Shown here: positions 1 to 10,449 of the stretch, in pieces
Layout of the letters: every line of letters starts with the position of its first letter
How positions within the stretch are numbered: position 1 is the first letter of the stretch
Origin: Ryuthela nishihirai
Taxonomy: Eukaryota; Arthropoda; Arachnida; Araneae; Heptathelidae
DNA length: 64,000 nt
NCBI GenBank assembly: GCA_038380435.1
Contig: JAWZYU010000008.1
Location: forward strand, 73,732,020 to 73,796,019
Direction: 5' to 3'
The notes under the pieces: generated by a model
Database searches by the model: none
Told to the model about the DNA's origin: nothing
The model's input: only the letters and a program-made list of their open reading frames with translations
Made by a program: the position numbers and the translations under genes

Positions 1-225
1 AGACAGATGGTAGCCTCCCGTCAAGGCCATCCAGTGTGTTCTTTAGCGTGCACAGGGTATGGCTCTCCCGTACACGAGGCCACGGCTTAACGTCCCATCC
101 GACGGACGGCGGCCTCTCCAAGCCCATCGGTGTCCCCTACTGACCGTGGGCAGGGCGGGGGGAATTTTGCGGAGATAAATCTCAACGCTGACCAGGCGCG
201 CTACCGACTGAGCCACCCCCGCCCC
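1..225 (-). repeat. SINE-1 copy, cut by window edge, B box deleted
   Basis: A tRNA-derived SINE in reverse orientation whose 3' tail runs off the left window edge. The body matches the other SINE-1 copies. The tRNA-like head is missing about 45 bases, covering the B box and anticodon-like region, so GACC is joined directly to AGGCGCGCTACC. Without a B box this copy should not be transcribable by RNA polymerase III. Confidence 0.9.
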
Positions 226-230
226 AAAAT

Positions 231-330
231 ATTTCATAAAAAATGCGCGAAATATGCACAATTTTAATTATTTTTGTCCTCCATTGATTTTACTAGCATT
301 CTCGGGGGGTTGGTCCTCTTGGGTCCAAAC
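231..330 (+). repeat. SINE-3-like body fragment
   Basis: Short stretch (GCGCGAAATATGCAC, then CTCCATTGATTTTACTAGCATTCTC) shared with 30240-30320, 38765-38845 and 58095-58180. It is a headless fragment of a dispersed repeat whose best copy, at 30158, has a tRNA-like head. Bases 331-590 show nothing recognisable. Confidence 0.45.
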
Positions 331-817
331 TTGGTTTTGGATCCAACCCTAAATTCAACCTTGGTTTTGTCATCAAACAATATAACAGGGATGGACAAGT
401 TCTTCGATAAGAAGAGCCACATAAAGTATTTTTCGTACATTTTCGAATGTTCAAGAGCCGCAGAAAATATTCTTTAAAAATTGTATTTATAAATAATAAA
501 AAATACAACCATATAATAGTCCTACACACCAAAGCAGAATACGTTTAATCTCTGCTCGTTGAAGACTTTGCCTGAGTCTTCATTTTTGCAGTTAATAGTT
601 TAAAATCTGGCTGGTAGGATGTCAAAGCTGTTCCAAGAAACTCAGTGAGGATGCACGATGTTTTGACTTGACAAAGTTCATTACAGAGAAGAGAGATTCA
701 CAGCAGTAAGTTGCTCCAAAAACAGAGGGTAGTAGGAAGCCAGTTTCTAAAGATTGCGATACTTTGCTTTTGGGATTTGTTTCCAAAAGTCAGTTAGAGA
801 TTAGCTTTTATGTACTA

Positions 818-2040
818 GGGGCGGGGGTGGCTCAGTCGGTAGTGCGCCAGGCTCGTAATCTGTAGTTCCCAGGTTCGAGTCCCAGCTGGGTCAGCGTTGA
901 GATTTATCTCCGCAAAACACCCTGCCCACAGTCAATAGGGGACACCGATGGGCTTGAAAAAGGCCGCCGTCAGTCAGATGGGACGTTAAGCCGTGGCCCC
1001 GTGTGCGGGAGAGCCATACCCTGTGCGTTAAAGAACAAGCTGGATGGCCTTGACGGGAGGCTACCATCTGTCTCCCAACAGCTGTTCCAGTGGGTCCCCT
1101 CCCCCAACCTTCTCTGAGCCTTCAGGGTCCTTGTGTCCTGGCCATTTAGCCCATGGTGTGCAAAAAAGTGCCGCTCAGAGGTAAAACAACCCAACGTTAA
1201 AGAACACGCTGGATGGCCTTGACGGGAGGCTACCATCTGTCTCCCAACAGCTGTTCCAGTGGGTCCCCTCCCAGAACCTTCTCGGAGCCTTCGGGGTCCA
1301 TGTGACCTGGCCATTTAGCCCATGGTGTGCAAAAAAGTGCCGCTCAGAGGTAAAACAACCCAACGTTAAAGAACACGCTGGATGGCCTTGACGGGAGGCT
1401 ACCATCTGTCTCCCAACAGCTGTTCCAGTGGGTCCCCTCCCAGAACCTTCTCGGAGCCTTCGGGGTCCATGTGACCTGGCCATTTAGCCCATGGTGTGCA
1501 AAAAAGTGCCGCTCAGAGGTAAAACAACCCAACGTTAAAGAACACGCTGGATGGCCTTGACGGGAGGCTACCATCTGTCTCCCAACAGCTGTTCCAGTGG
1601 GTCCCCTCCCAGAACCTTCTCGGAGCCTTCGGGGTCCATGTGACCTGGCCATTTAGCCCATGGTGTGCAAAAAAGTGCCGCTCAGAGGTAAAACAACCCA
1701 ACGTTAAAGAACACGCTGGATGGCCTTGACGGGAGGCTACCATCTGTCTCCCAACAGCTGTTCCAGTGGGTCCCCTCCCAGAACCTTCTCGGAGCCTTCG
1801 GGGTCCATGTGACCTGACCATTTAGCCCATGGTGTGCAAAAAAGTGCCGCTCAGAGGTAAAACAACCCAACGTTAAAGAACACGCTGGATGGCCTTGACG
1901 GGAGGCTACCATCTGTCTCCCAACAGCTGTTCCAGTGGGTTCCCTCCCACAACCTTCTCTGAGCCTTCGGGGTCCATGTGACCTGGCCATTTAGCCCATG
2001 GTGTGCAAAAAAGTGCCGCTCAGAGGTAATCCAATCCAAT
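818..2040 (+). repeat. SINE-1 with six-unit 169-bp tail array
   Basis: The head starts with the tRNA-like A box TGGCTCAGTCGG and B box GGTTCGAGTCC. After the body, the 169-bp tail module (ACGTTAAAGAACACGCTGG to GGTAAAACAACCC) repeats about six times before the terminal AATCCAATCCAAT. The whole block is flanked by one perfect 13-bp duplication, CTTTTATGTACTA, at 805-817 and 2041-2053. It therefore behaves as a single insertion, here into the hAT transposase remnant. Confidence 0.95.
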
Positions 2041-2443
2041 CTTTTATGTACTACCTTCAAATCCACATCTTCCTGAAGATCAATATGCTCTGTTTCTATG
2101 GAAACAACATCCGAGGCAAAAGGTGTAAACAACAGGACATCCATCGTTGATAACATCAATCAAAAAAGGATTCACAAGAAATTCAAAGCATGGCTTTAAC
2201 TTTTTTAGTTTCTTAAACCTGTTCTCAAAATCATTGTAAAGTGTTTCTAAGTTTCCTTCGTATTGTTTCAATTTACTGTCTTTTATTTCAACATCAGCAA
2301 AAGCAGTTATTCGTAATTTAAAGTTGGGAAAGTGGTCAAATTTCTTTGTTGCCAGATCTCTTTGGAAAAAGCTTTATTTTATTCTGAAAACTGAAAACTG
2401 ATTGAGCAAGTTCTGTAATAACCTTGTTCCTTCCTTGATATGT

Positions 2444-3170
2444 GGGGCGGGGGTGGCTCAGTCGGTAGCGCGCCAGGCTCGTAATCTGTAGTTCCCAGGT
2501 TCGAGTCCCAGCTGGGTCAACGTTGAGATTTATCTCCTCAAAAATTCCCCGCCCTGCCCACGGTCAGTAGGGGACACCGATGGGCTTGGAAAGGCCGCTG
2601 TCCGTCGGATGGGACGTTAAGCCGTGGACCCGTGTGCGGGAGAGCCATACCCTGTGCACGTTAAAGAACACGCTGGATGGCCTTGACGGGAGGCTACCAT
2701 CTGTCTCCCAACAGCTGTTCCAGTGGGTCCCCTCCCCCAACCTTCTCTGAGCCTTCGGGGTCCATGTGACCTGGCCATTTAGCCCATGGTGTGCAAAAAA
2801 GTGCCGCTCAGAGGTAAAACAACCCAACGTTAAAGAACACGCTGGATGGCCTTGACGGGAGGCTACCACCTTTCTCCTAACAGCTGTTCCAGTGGGTCCC
2901 CTCCCCCAACCTTCTCTGAGCCTTCGGGGTCCATGTGACCTGGCCATTTAGCCCATGGTGTGCAAAAAAGTGCCGCTCAGAGGTAAAACAACCCAACGTT
3001 AAAGAACACGCTGGATGGCCTTGACGGGAGGCTACCACCTTTCTCCTAACAGCTGTTCCAGTGGGTCCCCTCCCCCAACCTTCTCTGAGCCTTCGGGGTC
3101 CATGTGACCTGGCCATTTAGCCCATGGTGTGCAAAAAAGTGCCGCTCAGAGGTAAAACAACCCAACCCAA
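2444..3170 (+). repeat. SINE-1 with three tail units
   Basis: Complete tRNA-like head, body and three 169-bp tail modules, ending AACCCAACCC. TCCTTGA occurs on both sides (2432-2438 and 3172-3178), an imperfect remnant of a target-site duplication. It lies in the hAT transposase remnant. Units 2 and 3 share ACCACCTTTCTCCTAACAGC in place of the usual ATCTGTCTCCCAACAGC, so one was copied from the other. Confidence 0.93.
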
Positions 3171-3712
3171 ATCCTTGAAGTGCCAGATTTAAATACTGGA
3201 GGTGATGCATCACATCTGTAAAGAACATCAGATCCTGCACCCACTCGTGATCTTCTAGTTGTGGATAATTCTTTTTCTTTTCTTTCATGAAATCAGTGAT
3301 TGATTCAAAAAGAACAACAAACTTATTCAAAAGATTGGTAGTTGACATCCATCTCACAATACAATGGAATGAAAGGTCACTTGTCTTTTCTTCAAGCTCC
3401 AGCTCCTCAATAAAATTTCTAAATTCACGGTGTGTTTTTGCACTTGTACGAATGAAATTCACAATTTCTAAACCGCAATTCATGACATGGTTGACATGGA
3501 TTACCATTATTGAGGTAATGCATAAAATTATAATCATTAAAAATAATCATTCATTAAAATCATTAAATTCATATAATCATAAAAAATAATCATTAAAAAG
3601 GTGATATGGATTACCTCAAGTGTAAATTTTCAGAGCCCTACCATTTCTGCATCACTGTTAGAATCAGGGTGATCCCCTGTTAATGAATCCATCACTCACA
3701 ATTGTCTACATA

Positions 3713-4108
3713 CACCGAAGAACAAAAACATTATGACCAGCATGTCTTTATGCAAATCAAAGCAACTGCAAGTAAACGATGGGCGTGTGAAAGTCATGAA
3801 ACGGTATAAATAACAGCTAATACTGAGCTCTGTTAATCAGTGTTATTCTTCTTCTTCAGATGGGAAAGGCAGCGGACTTAAGAGAGTTTGACAAAGGCCA
3901 AATTATAATGGCCAGATGACTGGGTCAGAGTATTTCCGAGACGGCAGGGCTTGTGAGGTGCTCACGGTCAGACGTGGTTAGTACCTTCAAAAAGTGGTCC
4001 GAGGAGGGAAAAACCACAAACCGCCGTTAAGGTGTGGGCCAACCATGGCTCATCGATGCTAAGGGTGAGCAGTCAGGAAGGTGGTCATAATGTTTTGGCT
4101 CTTCGATG
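3713..4108 (+). mobile_element. Deleted Tc1-like DNA transposon
   Basis: The left end CACCGAAGAACAAAAAC and the reverse complement of the right end (CATCGAAGAGCCAAAAC) form terminal inverted repeats of about 27 bp, both continuing into ATTATGACC. TA dinucleotides flank both ends (3711-3712 and 4109-4110), the standard Tc1/mariner target. At 396 bp it is an internally deleted, non-autonomous copy. Confidence 0.88.
3860..4075 (+). pseudogene. Tc1 transposase N-terminal fragment
   Basis: ATG at 3860 opens MGKAADLREFDKGQIIMAR followed by a TGA, then continues in frame with ETAGLVRCSRSDVV and FKKWSEEGKTTNRR. This matches the paired helix-turn-helix DNA-binding region of Tc1-family transposases. 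The stop after MAR is what a CGA to TGA CpG decay would give. The catalytic DDE domain is absent, deleted together with the element's interior. Confidence 0.85.
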
Positions 4109-4246
4109 TATTCGTCAGAGAAATTATTTCCCCAGATTGGGTTTGAGGCTCGGAAAAACTGACTGAAGCTCATCTCCACCGACATTAGTTTAAGTATTTC
4201 ATTCATTTCTTCCTACTTATATTTTCTCGTTATATTTCTATATGTA

Positions 4247-4376
4247 CAGTCGCTCAAATAAAATCCGAACACTATGGTTGATTACAGAATTCAGAAAAAA
4301 TATCTGGCAACGATTTTTTTAGATATTAGTGATCTGGCAACCTCCGTGTTACGTAATATGAAGGTTGCCAGATCAT
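4247..4376 (+). mobile_element. Palindromic Tc1/mariner-type MITE, one end
   Basis: Starts CAGTCGCTCAAATAAAATCC after a TA, the same end as the MITEs at 10450 and 25351. It runs through GAATTCAGAAAAAATATCTGG and turns at TTACGTAATATGAAGGTTGCCAGATCA, where the LINE tail (ATC repeat) begins. The second palindrome arm is missing. Confidence 0.7.
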
Positions 4377-6112
4377 CATCATCATCCTCAAGCAAGCCAT
4401 GGGCTACGAAGGTCCAACCCGACCGTGCAATTTAGTTCTCCAAGCAAGTCTATCCTGAGCTACATCTACTGCATCTGGCCACTGCACACCAATTCTAACA
4501 AGGTCCTGTTTGACATTGTCTGCCCACCGCATCCTAGGTCTCCCCTTCTTTCTGAGGCCTTTAGACACACTGTTCATAACCCTATTCGCCAATCTATAAT
4601 TATTCATACGGGCAACATGGCCAAACCAGCGGAGTCTCTCTCTGCACAATATGCTGCTTAAAGGAGGTTGCAAACTCCTTTGCCTAACCTCATCATTAGT
4701 TACAAAGTTGAACCACATAATACCCAAGATACTGCGTAAGCATCTAGAATCAAAAGCATCTAGTTTCCTGTTATCTTGTTTACAAAGTGTCCAAGTTTCA
4801 CTACCATAACTAACCCTAGGAAGAACCAAACCATTATACAGTCTAATTTTAGTCTTTAGGTGTATACGCCTATTTCTCCACACTCTCCATAGATTCTTAA
4901 AAGTCCTGGCAGCAATCCTATTCGTCTGTTAATCTCATGCCGCACATCACCAGTATCTGTTACATAGCTCCCAAGATAATTAAACTGTGACACCTGATCA
5001 AGACTGCAACCATTCAGATTAACTGAATCACAGCCTGCCTGACCAATTTTCATCACTTTAGTTTTCTCTCTGTTTATAACCAAACCTACTCTACTACCAG
5101 TCTCATCAACAGCTCGAATGAAAGAGTTCATCTCATCAACATCATTTGCCAAAAGGCCTAAATCATCAGCATAATCTAAATCAGAAATTTTCGTATCTCC
5201 AGTCCATTTAAGGCCAAAATCTTTCCCTTGAAGTGAATTTCGCATAACATAATCAATAACCAAGCTAAAGAGAAAAGGAGACAAAATGCACCGTTGTCGA
5301 ACACCAGAAGTAATGCTAAACCAATTGCTACAAGCCTTACCAACTCTCACTCATGACTCAGTGTTATTATAGAGAACTTTCATTATGTTAACTAACTTGT
5401 CTGGTATTACCATATGATTTCACAATCAACCACAAATTGTGACGATCAACAGAGTCGAAAGCCTTTTTGAAATCAACAAAGCTAGCAAACAAAGGTTTCT
5501 GAAACTCTAAACATTTCTCAAGAATCTGCCTAAGTGAAAATATCTGATCCACACATCCCCTACCACTTCTAAATCCACATTGCTCATCATGCAATTGACT
5601 GTCAACCAGATTCTTAATTCTATTAAGCACAATCATGGAAAGAACTTTACCTAGAACAGAGAGTAGGCTGATACCCCTATAGTTATCGCAAGAACCGCGA
5701 TTACCTTTTTTGAAAATAGGGATAACAATAGCTCTGGTAAAATCCTTAGGAACCATGCCTTTATCATAAAAGATATTCAGAATTTCAGTCATCCAAGTGG
5801 TAACCGAAACATTCCCAGCTCTAAGCATTTCTGTAGTAATTTCATCTACCCCTGGGGGTTTATGAAGTTTAAGTTTAGAAACAGCCAAAATAACTTCAGA
5901 TTGTGTTATAGGGCCAACATTAAAGCCACCAATGCATCTATCATCATTACAAACAATGGGAATAGAACTAACCGCATTGTTTAGAACATCACTGAAATGC
6001 TCAGCCCACCTAGCCATGACAGAATCCTCACCTTCTATAACCTTACCTTGTTTATCCTTCAATCCCTGTATACCTGTCCGTTTTCTATCACACAAAACAT
6101 TAAATTTATTAA
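4377..6112 (-). pseudogene. Non-LTR retrotransposon ORF2 (RTE-like LINE), 5'-truncated
   Basis: On the minus strand from about 6095 down: a linker with MARWAEHFSDVLNN, then reverse transcriptase motifs NYRGISLLSVLGKV, DEQCGFRSGRGCVDQIF, FVDFKKAFDSVDRHNLW and the catalytic box LDYADDLGLLAND. A C-terminal part follows with SYGSETWTLCKQDNRKL and RLRWFGHVARM. Frames change near 5370 and 4870, so it is broken. The endonuclease domain is missing because the copy stops at about 6112, as expected of incomplete target-primed reverse transcription. The 3' end is a (GAT)n tail, seen as ATC repeats at 4377. The clade is a best guess from motif wording; a related clade is possible. Confidence 0.85.
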
Positions 6113-6560
6113 ATATTTGATAAGGTTTAGAAAATATATATTGGTTTATTATTACTTATTGTTTTTCGTGTAAATAAAATAATTTTTTGAGGTGACATGA
6201 ACTGACTTTTCAGTTACCTATCCTGTCCTATTCTTTTTTTTGGCCTGCGAAGTATTGGCGAAAGAAAAAAATGGCACGCGGTTTTAGAGAAGTTGGACAG
6301 CACTGTCTTATAACAATCTGACACTCCTTCAAATCACTCCTTTGTTGCTTATCAAAAGGAAAAAAAACTGAATTCACTGATAAGAGAAAAAATAATGGAA
6401 CCTTTGAGAAACATTTTTCTAACCACATCACAAGGACCCCAAGGGCTCAGAAAAAGTTGCATTAGGAAAGTGGTTAGGAAGACCACTTTCCCCACTTCTT
6501 TAGGAAGACCACCCTCATGGGGCAAGCAGATGGTCTCTTCCTCCTGAAACTTGGAGACAG
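6113..6560. other. Unassigned AT-rich stretch
   Basis: No exon, transposase motif or tandem array could be supported between the truncated LINE and the minisatellite. Confidence 0.5.
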
Positions 6561-7292
6561 TCTTTCCCACACGAGATCTGCAGATGGTCTCTCACTCAGG
6601 AGAAATGGAGTCTCATGAGTGAGACTCATTTCTCATGAGATCTCACTATTTTCATCGTGACGGAGAGACAGTCTCTCCACCATGACAACTGGAGACAGTC
6701 TCTCCATCACAATACAGAGATTGTCTCTCCATCACTATACACGGAGATGATTTCTCCAACACAAGCCATGGAGCCAGTCTCTCCGTCAATGCGCCTGGAG
6801 CCATGAAACACACAAATGGTCTCTCCACCATGAGACAAAGTGACGGCCTCTCCATCACGAGATATTTAGATGGTCTCTCCCTCAAAGAGACTTGGAGAGG
6901 GTCACTGCCTCACAAAGCATTAATAAAGTTTTTCCCTCATGGGGTAAGCAGATGGTCTCTTCCACCTGACACTTGGAGACAGTCTTTCCCACACGAGATC
7001 TGCAGATGGTCTCTCACTCAGGAGAAATGGAGTCTCATGAGTGAGACACATGAGTGAGACACATTTCTCATGAGATCTCAGTATTTCCATCATGACGGAG
7101 AGACAGTCTCTCCATCACAACACAGAGATTGTTTCTCCATCGCTATACACTGAGTTGATTTCTCCACCTCGAGACATGGAGATGATTTCTTCACCCCGAG
7201 ACATGGAGATGGTCTCTCCTTTATGAGATACTGAGATGGTCTCTCCCTCATGGGATATTCAGATGATTTCTCCACCACAAGATACAAAGAAG
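6561..7292. repeat. Degenerate minisatellite around GAGATGGTCTCTCC
   Basis: Irregular tandem units of roughly 30 bp built on GAGACATGGAGATGGTCTCTCC with many variants (CATGAGATC, CACAACACAGAG). GGAGA and TCTCC alternate, so single strands can form short hairpins. A longer segment (about 6540-6650) recurs at about 6960-7085. The array continues at 7942-8160 after the foldback MITE. The reading frames through it are a by-product of the repeat. Confidence 0.85.
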
Positions 7293-7941
7293 AGTAGTGG
7301 GTTCTCTACTTGGTACCCCCACTAGTGCTTTCCCCTATGACGTCACGGACCGGAAATTGACCCCTGTGTCGCAACTGTCCCCGTTGCCTTCTCAGATTGA
7401 ACTTTGACCCCTATGTCGCAATCGACCGGAAATTGACCCGTGTTGCAATCGTCCACGTTGCCTTCTCAGATTGAACTTTGACCCCTATGTCGCAATCGAC
7501 CGGAAATTGACCCGTGTTGCAATCGTCCACTTTGCCTTCTCAGATTGAACTTTGACCCCTATGTCGCAACTGCTTAAAATATAGGTGGGTCAACCAGGGG
7601 GGCCTATGAAGAGGGGTGAGCTTAAAATATGGGTTAATCAGGGGAAAAACAAGAAAAATCGAGACTACTCAAGAAGGGGAGCTTAAAATATAGGTCAACC
7701 CGGGGTCTATGAAGAGGGCTTAAAATATCGTCAGTTGCGACATAAAGGTCAAAGTTCAATCTGAGAAGGCAACGTGGACAGTTGTGACATAGGAGTCAAT
7801 TTCCGGTCAATTGCGACATAAGGGTCAAAGTTCAATCTGAGAAGGCAACGTGGGCAGTTGCGACATAGAGGTCAATTTCCGGTCGGAGAAGTCATAGGGG
7901 GAAAGCACTAGTGGGGGGTACCAAGTTGAGAACCCACTACT
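7293..7941. mobile_element. Foldback MITE with long terminal inverted repeats
   Basis: The left end AGTAGTGGGTTCTCTACTTG matches the reverse complement of the right end with few changes over about 50 bases, through ACTAGTGCTTTCCCC. Inside, blocks of GCCTTCTCAGATTGAACTTTG and CGACCGGAAATTGACC repeat at about 70-bp spacing, direct on the left and inverted on the right, so nearly the whole element can fold back. AAGAAG flanks both sides (7287-7292 and 7942-7947), a plausible target duplication. It has no coding capacity and sits inside the minisatellite. Confidence 0.85.
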
Positions 7942-8160
7942 AAGAAGGTTTCTCCTCCATGAGACATGCAGATGGTCTCTATCTTATGAGACATGGAGAT
8001 GGTCTCTCCCTCAAGAAACACGGAGATGGTCTCTCTCCCAAGAGACACAGAGACTGCCTCTCCTTCACGTGAGAGGGTCTCTCCACCACAAAATACGAAT
8101 ACGATCTCTCCCCCATGAGACACGGAGACGGTCTCCCCATCACAAGAGAGAGAATCGGCA
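7942..8160. repeat. Minisatellite, right part
   Basis: Continues the array of 6561-7292 with units such as GAGACATGGAGATGGTCTCTCC. It was a single array before the foldback MITE split it. Confidence 0.8.
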
Positions 8161-8545
8161 ATCACTCACCAGGCTTGGATCTTCTGCAGAGAGGATTGGT
8201 GAGTTGAGAGGATCGGTTGCCGTGATTGGGACTGGACGGAGGAGTCGGAGGACTCGGAGGACTCAGAGATGGTTGCTCGGGCTTCAGGGAAGAGGAGATC
8301 AGCTGATCCGAATCGCAGTACTTCAGAGATCTGAAATGAAGAACAAGAAGTCTTTATACTCTGATCTTAACAAGTTTCCGACGATTATTAACGTTTTTGA
8401 TTTTAGCTTTATTGATGTTTAATTCGCACTCGGCGATGCAGCATCCATCTCCAAGGGGGGAAGAAGTTTCCGAAAACAACGCAGAGCACTGACGGGACAA
8501 TGTTGTTGAACGCATTAGTTATGAAAAATACCTAGACTCTGAGGA
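8161..8545. other. Unassigned stretch with GGAGGACTC micro-repeat
   Basis: Includes a small GGAGTCGGAGGACTCGGAGG repeat at about 8236-8268. No gene, exon or known element could be supported. Confidence 0.4.
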
Positions 8546-9302
8546 GTGCGAATGGCTCAGTCAGTAACGCATCACTCTCGTAATCTGCAATTATTAGACT
8601 TGAATCCCAACTGCAGCAGCGTTGAGATCTCCGCTAACCCTAGGGCGGGGGTGGCTCAGTCGGTTGCGCGCCAGGCTCGTAATCTGTAGTTCTCAGGTTC
8701 GAGTCCCAGCTGGGTCAGCGTTGAGATTTATCTCCGCAAAATTCCCCACCCTGCCCACAGTCAGTAGGGGACACCGATGGGCTTGGAAAGGCCGCCGTCG
8801 GTCGGATGGGACGTTAAGCTGTGTCCCCGTGTGTGGGAGAGAGCCATACCCTGTGCACTTTAAAGAACACGCTGGATGGCCTTGATGGGAGGCTACCATC
8901 TGTCTATCAACCGCGGTTCCAGTGGGTCCCCTTCCCCAACCTTCTCTGAGCCTTTGGGGTCCTTGCGACCTGGCCATTTAACCCATGGTGTGCAAAAAAA
9001 GTGCCGCTCAGAGGTAAAACAACCCAACCGCTAACCCTACCTTCGGTGAGAAAGGTGACACCGATCGGCTTGGAAAAGCTGCCGTCCATCTTAAGGGATG
9101 TTAAGCCGTCATTTCACGTACAGAATACCCATACCCTGTCACGTTATAGAACATGCTGGATGACACGAGGTTCCGTCTATCTCCTAACAGCTGTCCAGTG
9201 AGTGCCCTTCCCGCAACTTTCTCTGAGTCCTTGGGGTCCTTGTGACCTGGCCTTTTAGTCCATCATGTGCAGAAGAAAGTGCACCTCAGAGGCAAAACAA
9301 CT
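8546..9302 (+). repeat. Old SINE-1 relative, split by a young SINE-1
   Basis: A diverged tRNA-like head (GCGAATGGCTCAGTCAGTAACG, then TTGAGATCTCCGC) at 8546-8642 continues after the inserted copy as ACACCGATCGGCTTGG, ATGTTAAGCCGTC and AACATGCTGGATG up to about 9302. It is clearly more diverged than its neighbours, showing that SINE-1 has older subfamilies. Confidence 0.8.
8643..9027 (+). repeat. SINE-1, single tail unit
   Basis: Full-length copy inserted into an older relative, with the 12-bp duplication CCGCTAACCCTA on both sides (8631-8642 and 9028-9039). A clean example of the single-unit form, about 385 bp. Confidence 0.93.
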
Positions 9303-9498
9303 ACCCTGAGAGGGAAGAAAAAAGAGGGGAAATTTTAAGGTAGCTCATGGCACTTTTTAGGTCATTTTTTTTTTATTTGAGATATAACTCGTTACGATCA
9401 ACCCCCTCCCCCCCCGTGAAATTTCTGTTTTCTTTTTGGGAGGGGGGGGGGAAATGGAGACAAAACTTGAGGTAGACTATTACACTCTCGAAGTCATA

Positions 9499-10057
9499 GG
9501 GGCGGGGGTGGCTCAGTCGGTAGCGCGCCAGGCTCGTAATCTCTAGTTCCCAGGTTCGAGTCCCAGCTGGGTCAGCGTTGAGATTTATCTCCGCAAAATT
9601 CCCCGTCCTGCCCACGGTCAGTAGGGGACACCGATGGGCTTGGAAAGGCCGCCGTCCGTCGGATTGGACGTTAAGCCGTGGCCCCGTGTGCGGGAGAGTC
9701 ATACCCTGTGCACACTAAAGAACACGCTGGATGGCCTTAACGGGAGGCTACCATCTGTCTCCCAACAGCTGTTCCAGTGGGTCCCCTCCTCCAACCTTCT
9801 CTGAGCCTTCGGGGTCCATGTGACCTGGCCATTTAGCCCATGGTGTGCAAAAAAGTGCCACTCAGAGATAAAACAACCCAACGTTAAAGAACACGCTGGA
9901 TGTCCTTGACGGGAGGCTACCATCTGTCTCCTAACAGCTGTTTCAGTGGGTCCCCTCCCCCAACCTTCTCTGAGCTTTCGGGGTCCTTGTGACCTGGCCA
10001 TTTAGCCCATGGTGTGCAAAAAAGTGCCGCTCAGAGATAAAACAACCCAACCCAACC
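9499..10057 (+). repeat. SINE-1 with two tail units
   Basis: Head, body and two 169-bp modules. CGAAGTCATAGG occurs at 9489-9500 and 10058-10069; the last GG may belong to the element. The tail ends AACCCAACCC. A C-run and G-run lie just upstream at 9402-9450. Confidence 0.93.
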
Positions 10058-10094
10058 CGAAGTCATAGGCTTTCATTTGACATATAACTTTCGT

Positions 10095-10385
10095 TCGGAA
10101 GATACAATCGACACAGTCAAAAGACTTTTGAAATCAACTAAACCAATAACCATAGGTTTGTGAAATCCTAAACATTTCTCTAGAATCCACCTGATTGAAA
10201 TATTTGATCAGTACATCCTCTAGTACTTAAAATTCCTCACTGCTGATCACGCAGGTTCTTATCAACCAAATTCTTAAATCTATTAATCACAATCATGCAA
10301 AGAATTTTTCCTGGAAGAGAAAGTAGGCTGATACCTCTTAAAGTTATCAAAAGAACTGCAATCATCTTTGGGAGAGCATGTACTG
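10095..10385 (-). pseudogene. Diverged LINE reverse-transcriptase fragment
   Basis: Reverse-strand nucleotide match to the reverse-transcriptase region of the LINE at 5450-5700: AATCCTAAACATTTCTC, CACAATCATGCAAAGAA and AAGTAGGCTGATACC all have counterparts in the same order. It is full of small changes, so it is an old copy of the same family. Confidence 0.75.
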
Positions 10386-10449
10386 GGAAATCTGCTTTAA
10401 TACGTTGTTAATCGTCGTCAGATGTTTTCATTTGACATATAACTATGTA

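Larger units (their letters stand above)
590..3545 (-). pseudogene. hAT-type transposase gene (GTF2IRD2/ZBED/SCAND3-like), split by two SINE-1 insertions
   Basis: Reading the minus strand from 3545 down, three separated blocks line up in order with the C-terminal part of hAT-derived proteins of the GTF2IRD2/ZBED5/SCAND3 type. Block 1 (about 3540-3171) has the HCIVRW motif, followed by DLMFFTDVMHHLQYLNLALQG. Block 2 (2443-2041) has FPNFKLR, FEFLVNPFLIDVI and DLQEDVDLK. Block 3 (about 817-590) has the hAT dimerisation signature ESLFSVMNFVKSKHRAS. The gaps are the SINE-1 copies at 2444-3170 and 818-2040, the latter with a perfect 13-bp duplication. Frameshifts and stops are present, so it is a dead gene. 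The N-terminal zinc finger was not seen; it would lie upstream of 3545, where the sequence becomes AT-rich. Confidence 0.8.

Noticed and set aside
818..900. SINE heads look like tRNA genes (A box TGGCTCAGTCGG, B box GGTTCGAGTCC)
   Set aside because: They are followed by the SINE body in every copy, flanked by target duplications, and the stems do not pair as in a functional tRNA. They are promoters of SINEs, not tRNA genes.
4404..6120. Treating the LINE pieces as separate host genes
   Set aside because: The pieces are consecutive parts of one reverse transcriptase with frame changes, ending in a GAT tail, and a second copy of the same family is present at 61.8-64 kb.
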